Positions 1 through 9,763 of a DNA stretch of 64,000 bases are shown here, piece after piece. Under the pieces are notes generated by a model. That model searched no databases. It was not told the origin of the DNA and saw nothing but the letters and a program-made list of their open reading frames with translations. Every line of letters starts with the position of its first letter. Within the stretch, counting starts at the first letter, position 1. Origin of the DNA: Paraburkholderia sp. UYCP14C (GTDB taxonomy: Bacteria; Pseudomonadota; Gammaproteobacteria; Burkholderiales; Burkholderiaceae); contig NZ_SELS01000019.1 of assembly GCF_004197395.1 (NCBI RefSeq), positions 62,001-126,000 of the forward strand, given 5' to 3'. Made by a program: the position numbers and the translations under genes.

Positions 1-626
1 AAGTCGATGCGCGCTGCACGCAGGAGGGCAGCGGTTTCAAAAAGCGGCAAACCCATGATACCCGAATAGGACCCGTCTATATGCTCGATAAACTCCGCCG
101 CGCGTCCCTGCACGCCATAAGCGCCCGCCTTGCCGAGCGGCTCGCCGCTCGCCGCGTAGCGACGCAGCGCGTCTGCGTGCACTGCAGCAAAACGCACCTT
201 CGAGACCGACAACGCCGCGGGCAGCAGCGCGCCATCGGCATCGATGACGGCGAGCGCGGTCAGCACTTCGTGCGTGCGGCCCGCGAGGCGTGTGAGCATG
301 GCGACCGCATCGTCGGCATCGATTGGCTTGCCGAGAATCGCGTCGTCGATCGTGACGGTGGTGTCGGCGACGAGGATCGGCCGAGCGGCGTGGCCGCCGG
401 CGACGAGCCGCTCGCGCGCCGCATGCGCCTTGGCGATGCACACGCGCTGCACGTAGTCGTGCGCGGTTTCGCCGGGCCGTTCGGCTTCGAGTGCTTCGGC
501 GTCTTCATCGGGGCGCGGCAGCAGCAACTCGAAACGCACGCCGAGCTGTTGCAGCAGCTCCTGACGGCGCGGACTTTGCGAGGCGAGGTAGACGAACGGA
601 TGCAGCGAAGCGGAGGGCGTGAGCAT
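1..626 (-). CDS. maf: Maf family nucleotide pyrophosphatase (3' end cut off)
   Basis: Cytoplasmic nucleotide sanitation enzyme of the Maf/HAM1 fold, hydrolysing non-canonical or excess nucleoside triphosphates such as dTTP and UTP. The reading frame from the ATG at 624-626 gives 208 residues with no stop before the window edge. The N-terminal ASQSPRR signature is at about residues 15-21. A VADTTV stretch, an ILGKP stretch, and a [10 protein letters not shown] segment followed by [11 protein letters not shown] near the end are typical of YhdE-like Maf proteins rather than the YceF type. The family is about 190-215 residues, so only a few residues are missing. It is last in a leftward cluster with rlmH and rsfS, 220 bp downstream of rlmH. 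Substrate preference is inferred from motif similarity only. Confidence 0.93.
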   Translation of the reverse strand, partial: MLTPSASLHPFVYLASQSPRRQELLQQLGVRFELLLPRPDEDAEALEAERPGETAHDYVQRVCIAKAHAARERLVAGGHAARPILVADTTVTIDDAILGKPIDADDAVAMLTRLAGRTHEVLTALAVIDADGALLPAALSVSKVRFAAVHADALRRYAASGEPLGKAGAYGVQGRAAEFIEHIDGSYSGIMGLPLFETAALLRAARID

Positions 627-846
627 GAACGGGTCTCGATCGAGCGGGAAACGGATGGCGTGGGGGCGTGCAGGAGTGGGCAGGGCGATGTCGACCCGGC
701 GACGCGATCGCATCGATGCGATCAATGGATGCGGCGCATCATCGCATGAAGTCGCGGCGATACGTTCACGCGCATCGAGCAGAGCAGCCGCGATGCGCGC
801 TCAGCAGGGAACGGATGCCAGGCGTCGCCGTGCCCGGCTCCAGCAC

Positions 847-1317
847 TCACGCGCGATGATACGGATGATTCTGCGTGATGGTCCACGCGCGGTAAAGCTG
901 TTCGGCCAGCAGCACGCGCACCATCGCGTGCGGCAGCGTGAGGCTCGACACGCGCAGCATCATATCGGCCCGTGACTTCAGCTCGGGATCGAGCCCGTCC
1001 GCGCCGCCGATCAGAAAGGCGACGTCGCGGCCGTCCTGCTGCCAGCCCGGCAAAGCGCCAGCAAGCTGCATCGTGGTCCAGTCCTTGCCGCGTTCGTCGA
1101 GCGCGACGATGCGCGCGTTCTTCGGCAACGCGGCTTCGATCTTCTGCCGCTCGGCGGCCATCACGCTTTCGGCCGAACGGCCCGACGAGCGCTGCTCCGG
1201 CTTGATCTCGCGCAGCTCGATGCGCAGCTCGGGCGGCATGCGCTTCGCGTATTCGTCGAAGCCGGTCGCGATCCAGTCCGGCATCTTGTGGCCGACGGCG
1301 AGGATATGCAGTTTCAT
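847..1317 (-). CDS. rlmH: 23S rRNA (pseudouridine1915-N3)-methyltransferase
   Basis: SPOUT-class methyltransferase that methylates N3 of pseudouridine 1915 in helix 69 of 23S rRNA, acting on assembled 70S ribosomes with SAM as donor. The 156-residue length equals the usual family size. The protein starts [13 protein letters not shown]. It carries the knot segment [10 protein letters not shown] near residue 105 and the C-terminal [18 protein letters not shown] segment ending in HPYHR, all hallmarks of RlmH. The frame is open further upstream, but the ATG at 1315-1317 gives the standard N-terminus. It lies 35 bp downstream of rsfS, the usual gene order in beta-proteobacteria, suggesting co-transcription. 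Confidence 0.97.
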   Translation of the reverse strand: MKLHILAVGHKMPDWIATGFDEYAKRMPPELRIELREIKPEQRSSGRSAESVMAAERQKIEAALPKNARIVALDERGKDWTTMQLAGALPGWQQDGRDVAFLIGGADGLDPELKSRADMMLRVSSLTLPHAMVRVLLAEQLYRAWTITQNHPYHRA

Positions 1318-1352
1318 CGCGAGGAAAGAAGCGGTGTGGCTGACACGCCCGC

Positions 1353-1799
1353 TTACTTGCGGCGCGCCGAGGTCTTGCGCGCGGGCTTTGCGGCCGGCGC
1401 TTCCTCTTCTTCCTCGTCGTCGTCGCTGGCGTGCGCGCCGCCGAACGGATTCGGCGTCGACAGCTTGATGCGCACCGGCTTGTCGCCCCAGATTTCCTCG
1501 AGGTTGTAGTACTGGCGCAGCGCCGGCTGCAGGATGTGGACGATCGCGTCGCCGCAATCGACCAGCACCCATTCGCCGATGTCCTCGCCCTCGGTGCTGA
1601 TGATCTCGCCGCCGGCTTCCTTCACGCCTTCGCGCACGCTCGACGCGAGCGCCTTGGTTTGCCGGTTCGAGGTGCCGCTCGCGACGATCACGCGATCGAA
1701 CAGCGAGGTGAGATGGCTGGTGTTGAACACCTTGATGTCTTGCGCCTTGACGTCTTCGAGAGCGTCGACGATTACGCGCTGCAGTTTGCGAATATCCAT
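1353..1799 (-). CDS. rsfS: Ribosomal silencing factor RsfS
   Basis: RsfS (Iojap/DUF143 family) binds ribosomal protein uL14 on the 50S subunit and blocks subunit joining when nutrients are scarce. The 148-residue protein starts [22 protein letters not shown]. It has the conserved [16 protein letters not shown] segment and the [15 protein letters not shown] segment, followed by the typical [10 protein letters not shown] end. Beyond the roughly 115-residue domain there is a charged tail, first acidic (DDDEEEEE) then basic ([11 protein letters not shown]), which looks disordered. The ATG at 1797-1799 was chosen because it gives the conserved N-terminus. Only 4 bp separate it from nadD, the standard nadD-rsfS-rlmH operon order. 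Confidence 0.97.
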   Translation of the reverse strand: MDIRKLQRVIVDALEDVKAQDIKVFNTSHLTSLFDRVIVASGTSNRQTKALASSVREGVKEAGGEIISTEGEDIGEWVLVDCGDAIVHILQPALRQYYNLEEIWGDKPVRIKLSTPNPFGGAHASDDDEEEEEAPAAKPARKTSARRK

Positions 1800-1803
1800 G
1801 GAG

Positions 1804-2559
1804 TTACCGGTGGTACAGATGATGTTGAAGAATATAGTCCCACACCGCGGCGGGGACGTGACTCGCGGACTGATCCTGTGTTGCGCTGCCCGCACCCGCG
1901 TGGGCGAGCCGCTGGTTGACCTGCTCGCGCAGATGCGCGCGAATGTCGGTGGCCGATACGTTGAACGCGAGGGTCGTGTCGATCAGCAGATGGCCGCAGG
2001 GCGTAGCCTGCAGCACCTCGGCGCGGGCACGGCGCGCGGCGATTTCCTTGGCGACCGCGGGGGCGACCGACCCGAGGTCGAAGCCAGGCCGCGTGGCCGC
2101 GCCGATATGCGCAAGCTCGAACAGGCGCCGCCAGTCGCGCCATGTGTCGAGATGCACCAGTTGATCCGCGCCGATCAGCAGCGTGATCGATGCGTCGTCG
2201 CCTTCGCGCTCGCGCCAGCGTTGCAGCGTGTCGACCGTGTAGGTCGCACCTTCGTGCTCGATTTCGTCGGTCGCGACGCGCACCGTCACGCCGGGAATCG
2301 CGAGCGATGCGGCCGCCGCGCGCGTCATCGCGAGGCGATGCTCGGCGGGCGACACGTCGGTCTTCTGCCACGGCTGGCCGGCCGGCAGCAGCACCAGTTC
2401 GGTCAGCCGCAGCACGTCGGCGAAGCGCCGCGCGAGCGCGAGATGGCCGTCGTGGATCGGATCGAAAGTGCCGCCCAGCAGACCGATCCGGCGAGGCAGG
2501 GCGACAGGATGAGCGTTCGGCTTCAGGTGAGGATCCTTTGTCGTGACCGGGCGCGTCAT
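1804..2559 (-). CDS. nadD: Nicotinate-nucleotide adenylyltransferase
   Basis: NadD transfers the adenylyl group of ATP to nicotinate mononucleotide to make deamido-NAD, a step of NAD biosynthesis in the cytoplasm. The nucleotidyltransferase signature [15 protein letters not shown] lies near residue 30 with its H-x-x-H element. Later come [16 protein letters not shown] and the C-terminal SATDIRAHL motif, the equivalent of the ISSTxIR motif. The ATG at 2557-2559 overlaps the hemF stop codon as ATGA, implying translational coupling, giving 251 residues. An in-frame GTG two codons upstream is possible. It is somewhat longer than E. coli NadD because of N-terminal and C-terminal extensions. Confidence 0.96.
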   Translation of the reverse strand: MTRPVTTKDPHLKPNAHPVALPRRIGLLGGTFDPIHDGHLALARRFADVLRLTELVLLPAGQPWQKTDVSPAEHRLAMTRAAAASLAIPGVTVRVATDEIEHEGATYTVDTLQRWREREGDDASITLLIGADQLVHLDTWRDWRRLFELAHIGAATRPGFDLGSVAPAVAKEIAARRARAEVLQATPCGHLLIDTTLAFNVSATDIRAHLREQVNQRLAHAGAGSATQDQSASHVPAAVWDYILQHHLYHR

Positions 2560-3479
2560 ACCCACTCGCGCGGCACGAGGAAGTCGCTGTACAAACGCGC
2601 TTCCGGCGTGCCCGGCTCGGGCTGCCAGTCATAGCGCCAGTTCACCACGGGCGGCATCGACATCAGGATCGATTCGGTGCGTCCGCCGCTCTGCAGTCCA
2701 AACAGTGTGCCACGGTCGAAGACCAGATTGAACTCGACGTAGCGGCCGCGCCGGTAGGCCTGGAACGTGCGCTCGGCTTCGCCGTACGGCGTGTCGCGGC
2801 GCCGCTCGATGATCGGCATGTACGCTTTCAGAAAACCCTCGCCGACGCTTTTGAGCATCGCGAACGACTCGTCGAAGCCCGGCGCCGAGAAATCGTCGAA
2901 GAAAATCCCGCCGATGCCGCGCGGCTCGTTGCGGTGCTTCAGGAAGAAGTACTCGTCGCACCAGCGCTTGAAGCGCGGGTACAGGTCCGCGCCGTACGGC
3001 GCGAGCGCGTCGCGGCACACCTGATGGAAATGCCGTGCGTCCTCTTCGTAGCCATAGTAGGGCGTCAGGTCCATGCCACCGCCGAACCAGAACACCGGCT
3101 CTTCGCCTTCCTTCGTCGCGATGAGCAGGCGCACGTTCATGTGTACGGTCGGGCAGTGCGGATTGTGCGGGTGCAGCACGAGCGACACCCCCATCGCCTC
3201 GAAACCGCGCCCGGCCAGTTGCGGCCGCGCGGCGCTCGCCGAGCCCGGCAGCGCGTCGCCGGCGACGTCGGAGAAGCCGATGCCCGCGCGCTCGAAGAAC
3301 TGCCCGCCTTCGAGAATCCGCGTGACGCCGCCGCCACGCAGCTTCTCGCCGGGCGCGCGCTGCCACGCGTCGGTCGCGAACGCGGTGCCGTCGAAGGCGC
3401 CGAGCGTGTCCGCGATATGCGATTGCAGGCCTTGCAGCCAGCTGCGCACGGCTTGTGCGTCGTAGCTCGAATTGCTCAT
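2556..3479 (-). CDS. hemF: Oxygen-dependent coproporphyrinogen III oxidase
   Basis: HemF performs the aerobic oxidative decarboxylation of coproporphyrinogen III to protoporphyrinogen IX in haem synthesis. The 307-residue protein has the family motifs [32 protein letters not shown], the [20 protein letters not shown] segment and SILMSMPP. These contain the conserved His residues and the dimer and active-site elements. The ATG at 3477-3479 gives the family-typical start; the frame is open further upstream, to 3590, but that part looks unlike HemF. It overlaps nadD by 4 bp. Upstream is a 331-bp non-coding stretch, so it probably has its own promoter. Confidence 0.97.
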   Translation of the reverse strand: MSNSSYDAQAVRSWLQGLQSHIADTLGAFDGTAFATDAWQRAPGEKLRGGGVTRILEGGQFFERAGIGFSDVAGDALPGSASAARPQLAGRGFEAMGVSLVLHPHNPHCPTVHMNVRLLIATKEGEEPVFWFGGGMDLTPYYGYEEDARHFHQVCRDALAPYGADLYPRFKRWCDEYFFLKHRNEPRGIGGIFFDDFSAPGFDESFAMLKSVGEGFLKAYMPIIERRRDTPYGEAERTFQAYRRGRYVEFNLVFDRGTLFGLQSGGRTESILMSMPPVVNWRYDWQPEPGTPEARLYSDFLVPREWV

Positions 3480-3810
3480 GAATGCAGGTGCTGAGGGCGG
3501 CACGCTCGTCGTGCCGCGGGTTCTTCGAAAGAGGGTGATGGCCGCGTTCGCCTCAGGCTGGCTGGCTGCCTTCGTGTCCGGACCGCTCATTCGGATTGCG
3601 TGGGTGCCGAAGGCGAATGTGGGAGGCGGCGTGCCGCTTCGGTCGATTCGCGGGCTCCGGGCCCGTCTGCCGCGCCGAGCGCGAAAGATTCAGTGTAGCG
3701 CGCGTCGTACAACGGACCCGCGGACCCGCAATGCGGCGCCTGTGGCCCCGGCAGTGCGCAGCCCGCGGCGCGCGCGGCGCCGTTCGCACGGCGGCCGGCG
3801 CAAGCGCCGC
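3480..3810. other. Non-coding stretch between purD and hemF
   Basis: Both flanking genes run leftward. I see no conserved short protein here. Part of the hemF frame stays open into it but is proline and arginine rich. A TACACT hexamer on the minus strand (near 3692-3697) could be a -10 element for hemF, but no good -35 pairs with it, so I do not call a promoter. No convincing terminator hairpin with a T-run was found after purD. Confidence 0.5.
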
Positions 3811-5094
3811 TTACTTGCCGTCGTGCTTGCGATTGAGCGCGCGATAGCCGATGTCGCGGCGATACTGCATGCCGTCGAACGCGATCTGGTTGATCGTGCC
3901 GTATGCGGCCGATTGCGCGCTGCGCACCGAATCCGCGAGACCGACGACGCACAGCACGCGCCCGCCCGAGGTGGTCAGCTTGCCGTCCGCCAGCGTGGTG
4001 CCGGCGTGGAACGTGACCGAATCCGCGGTTTCGGCGGGGATGCCGTTGATGCGGTCGCCCTTCCTCGGCGTGTCCGGATAGTTGTGCGCGGCGAGCACGA
4101 CGCCGAGCGCGGTGCGGCGGTCCCATTCGAGTTCGACCGTATCCAGCGTGCCGGCGATCGCGTGTTCGACCACCTTCGAATAGTCGCCCTTCAGGCGCGC
4201 CATGATCGGCTGCGTTTCGGGGTCGCCCATCCGGCAGTTGAATTCGAGCGTCTTCGGGTTGCCTTGCGCGTCGATCATCAGGCCCGCGTACAGGAAGCCG
4301 GTGTAGCGGATACCTTCCTTCTCCATGCCGCGCACGGTCGGCAGGATGATTTCGCGCATCACGCGCGCATGCAGCTGCGGCGTGACGATCGGCGCGGGCG
4401 AGTAGGCGCCCATGCCGCCCGTGTTCGGGCCCTGGTCGCCGTCGAGCAGACGCTTGTGATCCTGGCTCGACGCGAGCGCGAGCACGTGCTTGCCGTCGAC
4501 CATCACGATGAAGCTCGCTTCCTCGCCGGCGAGGAATTCCTCGATCACGACGCGCGCGCCGGCGTCGCCGAGCTTGTTGTCCGACAGCATCATGTCGACC
4601 GCGGCGTGCGCTTCTTCCAGCGTTTGCGCGACCACCACGCCCTTGCCGGCGGCGAGGCCGTCGGCCTTGATCACGATCGGCGCGCCCTTGGCGTCCAGAT
4701 ACGCGTGCGCGGCGGCGACGTCGGCGAAGGTTTCGTATTCGGCGGTCGGGATGCCGTGGCGCTTCATGAACGCCTTGGCGAAATCTTTCGAGCTTTCGAG
4801 CTGGGCGGCCTCTTTGGTCGGCCCGAAGATCTTCAGACCGCGCGAGCGGAACAGGTTGACGATGCCTGCCGCGAGCGGCGCTTCCGGCCCGACCAGCGTG
4901 AACGCGATCTGTTCTTTTTCGACGAAATCCGCGAGCGCGGCCGGCTCGGTGATGTCGATGTTGAGCAGACGCTCATCCTGAGCGGTGCCGCCGTTGCCCG
5001 GCGCGACGTAGACGAGCTGGACCCGCGGCGATTGCGCGAGCTTCCATGCGAGCGCATGTTCGCGACCGCCGGAACCGACGACGAGTAACTTCAT
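3811..5094 (-). CDS. purD: Phosphoribosylamine-glycine ligase
   Basis: PurD (GAR synthetase) joins glycine to 5-phosphoribosylamine with ATP in the second step of purine synthesis. The 427-residue length fits the family. The N-terminal GSGGREHALAWKL motif, the ATP-grasp segment VIKADGLAAGKGVVVA near residue 145, GPNTGGMGAYSPAP and the EFNCRMGDPETQ metal/ATP site are all present. The ATG at 5092-5094 gives the canonical MKLLVVGSGGREH start. A weak hairpin terminator separates it from yebC 104 bp upstream, so expression may be partly independent of yebC. Confidence 0.98.
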   Translation of the reverse strand: MKLLVVGSGGREHALAWKLAQSPRVQLVYVAPGNGGTAQDERLLNIDITEPAALADFVEKEQIAFTLVGPEAPLAAGIVNLFRSRGLKIFGPTKEAAQLESSKDFAKAFMKRHGIPTAEYETFADVAAAHAYLDAKGAPIVIKADGLAAGKGVVVAQTLEEAHAAVDMMLSDNKLGDAGARVVIEEFLAGEEASFIVMVDGKHVLALASSQDHKRLLDGDQGPNTGGMGAYSPAPIVTPQLHARVMREIILPTVRGMEKEGIRYTGFLYAGLMIDAQGNPKTLEFNCRMGDPETQPIMARLKGDYSKVVEHAIAGTLDTVELEWDRRTALGVVLAAHNYPDTPRKGDRINGIPAETADSVTFHAGTTLADGKLTTSGGRVLCVVGLADSVRSAQSAAYGTINQIAFDGMQYRRDIGYRALNRKHDGK

Positions 5095-5122
5095 GTGAAT
5101 CCCCGAGACTTAAAAACCATAA

Positions 5123-5147
5123 ACGGCCGAGCGGTGTACCCGGCCGT
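5123..5147 (-). terminator. Candidate terminator or attenuator after yebC
   Basis: Read on the minus strand, a 7-bp GC-rich stem (ACGGCCG paired with CGGCCGT) with an 11-nt loop is followed by a T-rich run (TTTATGGTTTTT). It lies 52 bp after the yebC stop and before purD. The stem is short, so read-through into purD is likely. Confidence 0.45.
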
Positions 5148-5198
5148 GCAATAAACCATCAACAGCAAGGACAAACGAGGCCAGAGTCCGGCGCGCTA

Positions 5199-5927
5199 TC
5201 ACTCGCCGGCGATCGACGCGTTTGTATAGACTTCCTGCACGTCGTCCAGATTTTCCAGCGCGTCGAGCAGCTTCTGCATTTTCACGGCGTCGTCGCCGGT
5301 GAATTCCACTTCGTTCTGCGGCTTCATCGTGACTTCGGCCAGTTCGGCCTTGAAGCCCGCTGCTTCGAGCGCAGCCTTCACCTTCGAAAAATCGTGCGGC
5401 GGACACAGCACTTCGATACTGCCGTCGTCGTTCGTCTGGACGTCGTCGGCACCCGCTTCGAGCGCGGCTTCCATCAGCGCGTCTTCGGCGGTGCCGGGCG
5501 CGAACAGGAACTGGCCGACGTGATCGAACATGAACGACACCGAGCCGTCCGTGCCCATGTTGCCGCCGTTCTTCGAGAACGCGTGGCGCACTTCCGCGAC
5601 CGTGCGCGTGCGGTTGTCGGTCATCGTGTCGACGATCACCGCCGCGCCGCCGATGCCGTAGCCTTCGTAGCGGATTTCTTCGTAGTTCGCGCCGTCCGCG
5701 CCGCCGACACCGCGCTGGATCGCGCGGTTGATGTTGTCTTTCGGCATGTTGGCGTCGTACGCCTTGTCGACCGCGAGCCGCAGACGCGGGTTCGAGTCGA
5801 TTTCGCCGCCGCCCAGACGGGCCGCGACCTGGATTTCCTTGATGAGCCGCGTCCAGACCTTGCCGCGCTTGGCATCGGCCGCTGCTTTCTTATGCTTGAT
5901 GTTGGCCCATTTCGAATGACCCGCCAT
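5199..5927 (-). CDS. yebC: YebC/PmpR family transcriptional regulator / translation factor
   Basis: TACO1/YebC family protein of 242 residues. It begins [22 protein letters not shown], the most diagnostic stretch of the family, and continues with [14 protein letters not shown], the [20 protein letters not shown] stretch (given here as landmark residues near 85-105) and a SFMFDHVG segment. Members have been described as DNA-binding regulators (PmpR) and, more recently, as factors that relieve ribosome stalling. Which role applies here cannot be told from sequence. The ATG at 5925-5927 gives the universal family start; a long open frame upstream is not family-like. It heads the leftward purD-hemF cluster. 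Confidence 0.96.
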   Translation of the reverse strand: MAGHSKWANIKHKKAAADAKRGKVWTRLIKEIQVAARLGGGEIDSNPRLRLAVDKAYDANMPKDNINRAIQRGVGGADGANYEEIRYEGYGIGGAAVIVDTMTDNRTRTVAEVRHAFSKNGGNMGTDGSVSFMFDHVGQFLFAPGTAEDALMEAALEAGADDVQTNDDGSIEVLCPPHDFSKVKAALEAAGFKAELAEVTMKPQNEVEFTGDDAVKMQKLLDALENLDDVQEVYTNASIAGE

Positions 5928-6528
5928 ACTTTTCTCCGTCGCGCGCGCCAGCGGGGCGCACGCATAGTGCAATTGTCGTTGCAATGTCGGGCGCCTCGCG
6001 TGTTGCGCCTCGCCTGTTGTGTGCCGATCCCAAACCGTCAGGTGAAAGGCTGCCGGCCGCTCGTGCTCGTTGCTCGGGTGGGCCCGTCTGGGCGGCCGCC
6101 TGTGCCGCCGATCTCGGTCTGGCCGTTCCCGCCCGTCGCTCCATGCTTGCCCGTCGCCAGGCGTTCGTCCCGGTTCATGCATGACCGCTGCCCAGGCGGG
6201 GCCGCAGGGCGGCAGCGCGGTGGGGGGCGGACAGCTTGCGCGGCCAGGCGCCGCATGACCTGATGCGAAGGCGCGGGCCGCCAGTCGAAATTGCAGACAG
6301 TGGGTGCGAGTGATCGTGCGGGTCGAGCCGCTCGTCGAGCGGATTCGAATTTTATCACGCCGCGTGGGTGCGGCAGAGGGGGCCACGGCGCGAAACCGGC
6401 CGCAAATGCAGCGAAATCGAAGCGAAATTGAAATGGATGCGGCGCGGATGCGTCGCCGCGACGGCCGGATGCGGTCCCGGGCGGGGCCGGCTTTGGGCCA
6501 GCGGCGCCGCCGGGCCGCCCGCGCCATA
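5928..6528. other. 601-bp gene-free interval upstream of yebC
   Basis: It lies between upp (ends at 6529, minus) and yebC (starts at 5927, minus). Several open frames occur on both strands, but all are arginine, proline and alanine rich with no recognisable domain, as expected of high-GC non-coding DNA. The only signal I can point to is a possible minus-strand promoter at 6349-6376. I see no convincing gene. Confidence 0.5.
6349..6376 (-). promoter_or_regulatory. Possible yebC promoter
   Basis: On the minus strand a TAAAAT hexamer (6349-6354) is preceded, after a 16-bp spacer, by CTGCCG (6371-6376). The -10 is good and AT-rich in a very GC-rich background. The -35 is weak. It would give a leader of about 400 nt before yebC. 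Confidence 0.3.
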
Positions 6529-7179
6529 TCAGTTCTTGGTGCCGAACAGGCGGTCGCCCGCGTCGCCGAGACCCGGCACGATGTACGCATGCTCGTTCAG
6601 ATGCGAATCGAGCGACGCGACGAACAGCTTGACGTCCGGGTGCGCGTCCTGGAACACCTGCACGCCCTCGGGCGCGGCGACGAGCGCGAGGAACATGATG
6701 TTCTCGGCGGCCACGTTGCGGCGCTTGAGCACATCGACGGCGTGCACGGCCGAGTAGCCGGTCGCGACCATCGGATCGCAGAGGATGAACACGCGGTCTT
6801 CGAGGTCCGGCAGACGCACCAGGTATTCGACCGGCCGATGGTCCTCCGCGCGATACACGCCGATGTGGCCGACCCGCGCCGACGGCACCAGCTCGAGCAG
6901 ACCGTCCGACATGCCGACGCCCGCGCGCAGCACCGGCACGATCGCGAGCTTCTTGCCGGCGATCACCGGCGCGTCGATCTCGACGAGCGGGGTGGTGATG
7001 CGACGTGTGGTCATCGGCAGGTTGCGGGTGATTTCGTAGCCCATCAGCAGCGTGATTTCGCGCAGCAGTTCGCGGAACGTGCGCGTCGACGTGTCCCGGT
7101 CGCGCATGTGCGACAGCTTGTGCTGGATCAGCGGGTGATCGAGGATGAAGAGATTGGGGAAACGGCTGTCCTGGGTCAT
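6529..7179 (-). CDS. upp: Uracil phosphoribosyltransferase
   Basis: Upp converts uracil and PRPP to UMP in pyrimidine salvage. The 216-residue protein starts [22 protein letters not shown]. It carries the [20 protein letters not shown] segment and the PRPP-binding loop [18 protein letters not shown], and ends in [15 protein letters not shown], all typical. The ATG at 7177-7179 gives the standard N-terminus. It is divergent from the SDR gene at 7396 with a 216-bp intergenic region. No associated uracil permease gene is adjacent. Confidence 0.98.
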   Translation of the reverse strand: MTQDSRFPNLFILDHPLIQHKLSHMRDRDTSTRTFRELLREITLLMGYEITRNLPMTTRRITTPLVEIDAPVIAGKKLAIVPVLRAGVGMSDGLLELVPSARVGHIGVYRAEDHRPVEYLVRLPDLEDRVFILCDPMVATGYSAVHAVDVLKRRNVAAENIMFLALVAAPEGVQVFQDAHPDVKLFVASLDSHLNEHAYIVPGLGDAGDRLFGTKN

Positions 7180-7395
7180 GGCGGGCTCGCGCGGGGCGGC
7201 AAGGTGGATCGGTTCGGCGCGCTCATCCGTCGGTTCGTCCGCCGCCGGAAACCGGGCGGAGGGTCGGAAAAGCGCGCCACCGCGCAAGTTTACCGAAAGA
7301 GTGCCGCCCGGCGATACCTGAGATTGCAGCGGCGCCCCACAGTCCGGCACCGATTCTTCTAGAATCTGGGGAAACTTCGCCACGAGGGCATACAC

Positions 7396-8175
7396 ATGGA
7401 TCTGGGAATCGCAGGACGTACCGCGCTCGTTTGCGCGGCCAGCAAGGGTCTGGGACGCGGCTGCGCCGAAGCGCTCGCCGCCGAGGGCGTCAACCTGACG
7501 ATCGTCGCGCGCACCGCCGAAACGCTCGAAGCAACCGCCGAGGCGATCCGCAAGCAAAGCGGCGTCGAGGTGAAGACCGTCGCATGCGACATCACCACGC
7601 CCGAAGGACGCGCCGCCGCGCTCGCCGCCTGCCCGCAGCCGGACATCCTCGTCAACAACGCGGGCGGCCCGCCGCCGGGCGATTTCCGCAATTTCACGCA
7701 CGAGGACTGGATCCGCGCGCTCGAAGCCAACATGCTGACGCCGATCGAGCTGATCCGTCAGACCATCGACACGATGAGCGCGCGCGGCTTCGGGCGCATC
7801 GTCAACATCACGAGCTCCGCGGTGAAAGCGCCGATCGACGTGCTCGGTCTGTCGAACGGCGCGCGCTCCGGGCTGACCGGTTTCGTCGCGGGTCTCGCGC
7901 GCAAGGTCGCGCCGACCGGCGTGACGATCAACAACCTGCTGCCGGGCCTGTTCGACACCGACCGCATCGCGGTCACGTTCGAGGCGCAGGCGAAGACCCA
8001 CAACATTTCGATCGACGAAGCGCGCAAGCAGCGCATGAAGACGATCCCCGCCGGGCGCTTCGGCAATCGCGAAGAATTCGGCCGCGCCTGCGCGTTCCTG
8101 TGCAGCACGCACGCGGGCTACATCACCGGGCAGAACTGGCTGATCGACGGCGGCGCCTATCCGGGCACGTACTGA
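7396..8175 (+). CDS. SDR family oxidoreductase with atypical active site
   Basis: Rossmann-fold short-chain dehydrogenase/reductase of 259 residues. The nucleotide-binding glycine motif ([13 protein letters not shown]) is near residue 17, followed by NNAGG near residue 93. The catalytic YxxxK motif is not where it should be: the [10 protein letters not shown] segment is followed by [14 protein letters not shown], lacking both the Tyr and the Lys. A related SDR subgroup with an LSNxxR sequence at this site exists in many proteobacteria, annotated only generically. The protein ends normally in [16 protein letters not shown]. Cofactor and substrate cannot be told. It is followed by mgsA after 92 bp on the same strand. 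Confidence 0.88.
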   Translation: MDLGIAGRTALVCAASKGLGRGCAEALAAEGVNLTIVARTAETLEATAEAIRKQSGVEVKTVACDITTPEGRAAALAACPQPDILVNNAGGPPPGDFRNFTHEDWIRALEANMLTPIELIRQTIDTMSARGFGRIVNITSSAVKAPIDVLGLSNGARSGLTGFVAGLARKVAPTGVTINNLLPGLFDTDRIAVTFEAQAKTHNISIDEARKQRMKTIPAGRFGNREEFGRACAFLCSTHAGYITGQNWLIDGGAYPGTY

Positions 8176-8267
8176 GCACGGGGCACGAAGTACCGATCCG
8201 CCGCTCGCAAACGACACGCGTCCCACCACAACAACGATAGTCACAACGGTTTGAGGAGTCTTACGTC

Positions 8268-8657
8268 ATGAGCACCCGCATTGCGCTGATCGCGCACGAT
8301 CACAAGAAGGACGACATCGTCAAACTGGCCGGCGAATTCGTCGACACGCTCGCGCGCTGCGAGATCGTCGCGACCGGCACGACCGGCGGACGCATCAGCG
8401 ATGCGCACGGCCTCAAGGTCGAGCGCATGCTGTCGGGCCCGCACGGCGGCGACCTGCAGATCGGCGCGCAGCTTGCCGAAGGGCGCGTCGACATGGTGAT
8501 CTTCCTGCGCGACCCGATGACGCCGCAGCCGCACGAGCCGGACATCAATGCGCTCGTGCGCGCGTGCGATGTGCACAACATTCCGTGCGCGACGAACATT
8601 TCGACCGCGCGCATGGTGCTCGACGCGCTGAGGCTGCGCCTGTCCGGCGACGCGTGA
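8268..8657 (+). CDS. mgsA: Methylglyoxal synthase
   Basis: MgsA converts dihydroxyacetone phosphate to methylglyoxal and phosphate, a bypass of lower glycolysis that relieves phosphate limitation or sugar-phosphate stress. The 129-residue protein has the phosphate-binding ATGTTGGRI motif, the [11 protein letters not shown] motif, and [15 protein letters not shown] with the catalytic Asp region, then [12 protein letters not shown] strong GAGGAG ribosome site precedes the ATG. It is close to the downstream quinone oxidoreductase, which could take part in handling reactive carbonyl products; that link is inference. Confidence 0.97.
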   Translation: MSTRIALIAHDHKKDDIVKLAGEFVDTLARCEIVATGTTGGRISDAHGLKVERMLSGPHGGDLQIGAQLAEGRVDMVIFLRDPMTPQPHEPDINALVRACDVHNIPCATNISTARMVLDALRLRLSGDA

Positions 8658-8703
8658 GCACGCGGGTCGCCGCGCCCCTATCCGTACAGAACAAGGAGAC
8701 ATG

Positions 8704-9678
8704 ATGGTCAAGGCAATCCGTTTCGACAAAACCGGCGGCCCCGAAGTCATGAAATGGGTCGACGTCGAGGTGGGCGAGCCCGGCGCGGGCGAGATCCGCA
8801 TCCGCCAGACGGCGGTCGGCCTCAACTACATCGACGTGTATTTCCGCACCGGTCTGTATCCGTTGCCGCTGCCGGGTGGTCTCGGCATGGAGGCGGCCGG
8901 CGAGGTCAGCGCGCTCGGTTCGGGCGTGACCGGTCTGAAGCTCGGCGATCGGGTTGCCTATGTCGCGCGGCCGCCCGGCGCGTATGCGCAGGAGCGCGTG
9001 CTGCCGGCCGCGCAGGTCGTGAAGCTGCCCGACGCGATCAGCGACGAGCAGGCCGCGTCGGTGATGCTGCAAGGCTTGACCGCGCAGTATCTGCTGCGCC
9101 GCACGTATCGGGTGAAGGCCGGCGACACGATCCTGATTCAGGCCGCGGCGGGCGGTGTCGGTCTGCTGGTGTGCCAGTGGGCGAAGGCGCTCGGCGCGAC
9201 GGTGATCGGCACGGTCGGCTCCGACGAAAAAGCCGAGATCGCGAAAGCGCACGGCTGCGATCACGCGATCGTCTATACGCGCGAAAACTTCACGAAGCGC
9301 GTACGCGAGATCACCAACGGCGCGGGCGTGCCGGTCGTCTACGATTCGATCGGCAAGGACACCTTCGAGAAGTCGCTCGACTGTCTTGCGCCGCTCGGCC
9401 TGTTCGTGAGCTTCGGCAACGCGTCGGGTCCGCTGCCGCCGATCGATTCGTCGGAATTCGCGGGACGCGGCTCGCTATTCTTTACGCGCCCGACGCTGTT
9501 CACCTATATGGCCAAACGCAGCGACTACGAGGCGATGTCGGCCGAACTGTTCGACGTGCTGAGTTCGGGCAAGGTCAAGACCAGCATCAATCAGCGCTAT
9601 GCGTTACCGGACGTCGGGCAGGCCCATGCGGACCTCGAAGGGCGCCGCACGACGGGCTCGACGATCCTGCTGCCGTAA
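8704..9678 (+). CDS. Zinc-independent quinone oxidoreductase (MDR superfamily)
   Basis: NADPH:quinone reductase-like protein of the medium-chain dehydrogenase superfamily, 324 residues. The N-terminal GroES-like domain has LNYIDVYFRTGLYP. The Rossmann motif AAAGGVGLLVCQWAKALGA lies near residue 150, and the fold continues to the end. There are no zinc-ligand cysteine clusters, in line with QOR-type enzymes. Two ATGs lie side by side at 8701 and 8704. The second is better spaced (5 nt) from the AAGGAG site at 8693-8698. It is followed by a strong terminator at 9727-9758. The physiological substrate is unknown. Confidence 0.93.
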   Translation: MVKAIRFDKTGGPEVMKWVDVEVGEPGAGEIRIRQTAVGLNYIDVYFRTGLYPLPLPGGLGMEAAGEVSALGSGVTGLKLGDRVAYVARPPGAYAQERVLPAAQVVKLPDAISDEQAASVMLQGLTAQYLLRRTYRVKAGDTILIQAAAGGVGLLVCQWAKALGATVIGTVGSDEKAEIAKAHGCDHAIVYTRENFTKRVREITNGAGVPVVYDSIGKDTFEKSLDCLAPLGLFVSFGNASGPLPPIDSSEFAGRGSLFFTRPTLFTYMAKRSDYEAMSAELFDVLSSGKVKTSINQRYALPDVGQAHADLEGRRTTGSTILLP

Positions 9679-9726
9679 AAAATCACAGCGCGGCCCCAGA
9701 CTGCGCTAACCGCCATCCATCCAGTC

Positions 9727-9758
9727 AAGGCCGTTTCATCGCGAGATGAAACGGCCTT
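9727..9758 (+). terminator. Strong hairpin terminator after quinone oxidoreductase
   Basis: A perfect 14-bp stem (9727-9740 with 9745-9758) and a GCGA tetraloop, followed by TGTCCGTTT. It closes the SDR-mgsA-qor transcription unit and insulates the kdp operon. Confidence 0.85.
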
Positions 9759-9763
9759 GTCCG

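Noticed and set aside
5928-6590. Extension of yebC by more than 200 codons
   Set aside because: MAGHSKW is the universal start of the family; the upstream residues are low-complexity.
6529-8244. Extension of upp to a 571-codon frame
   Set aside because: The upp protein starts at the ATG at 7179 with the family N-terminus; the upstream part is antisense to the SDR gene.
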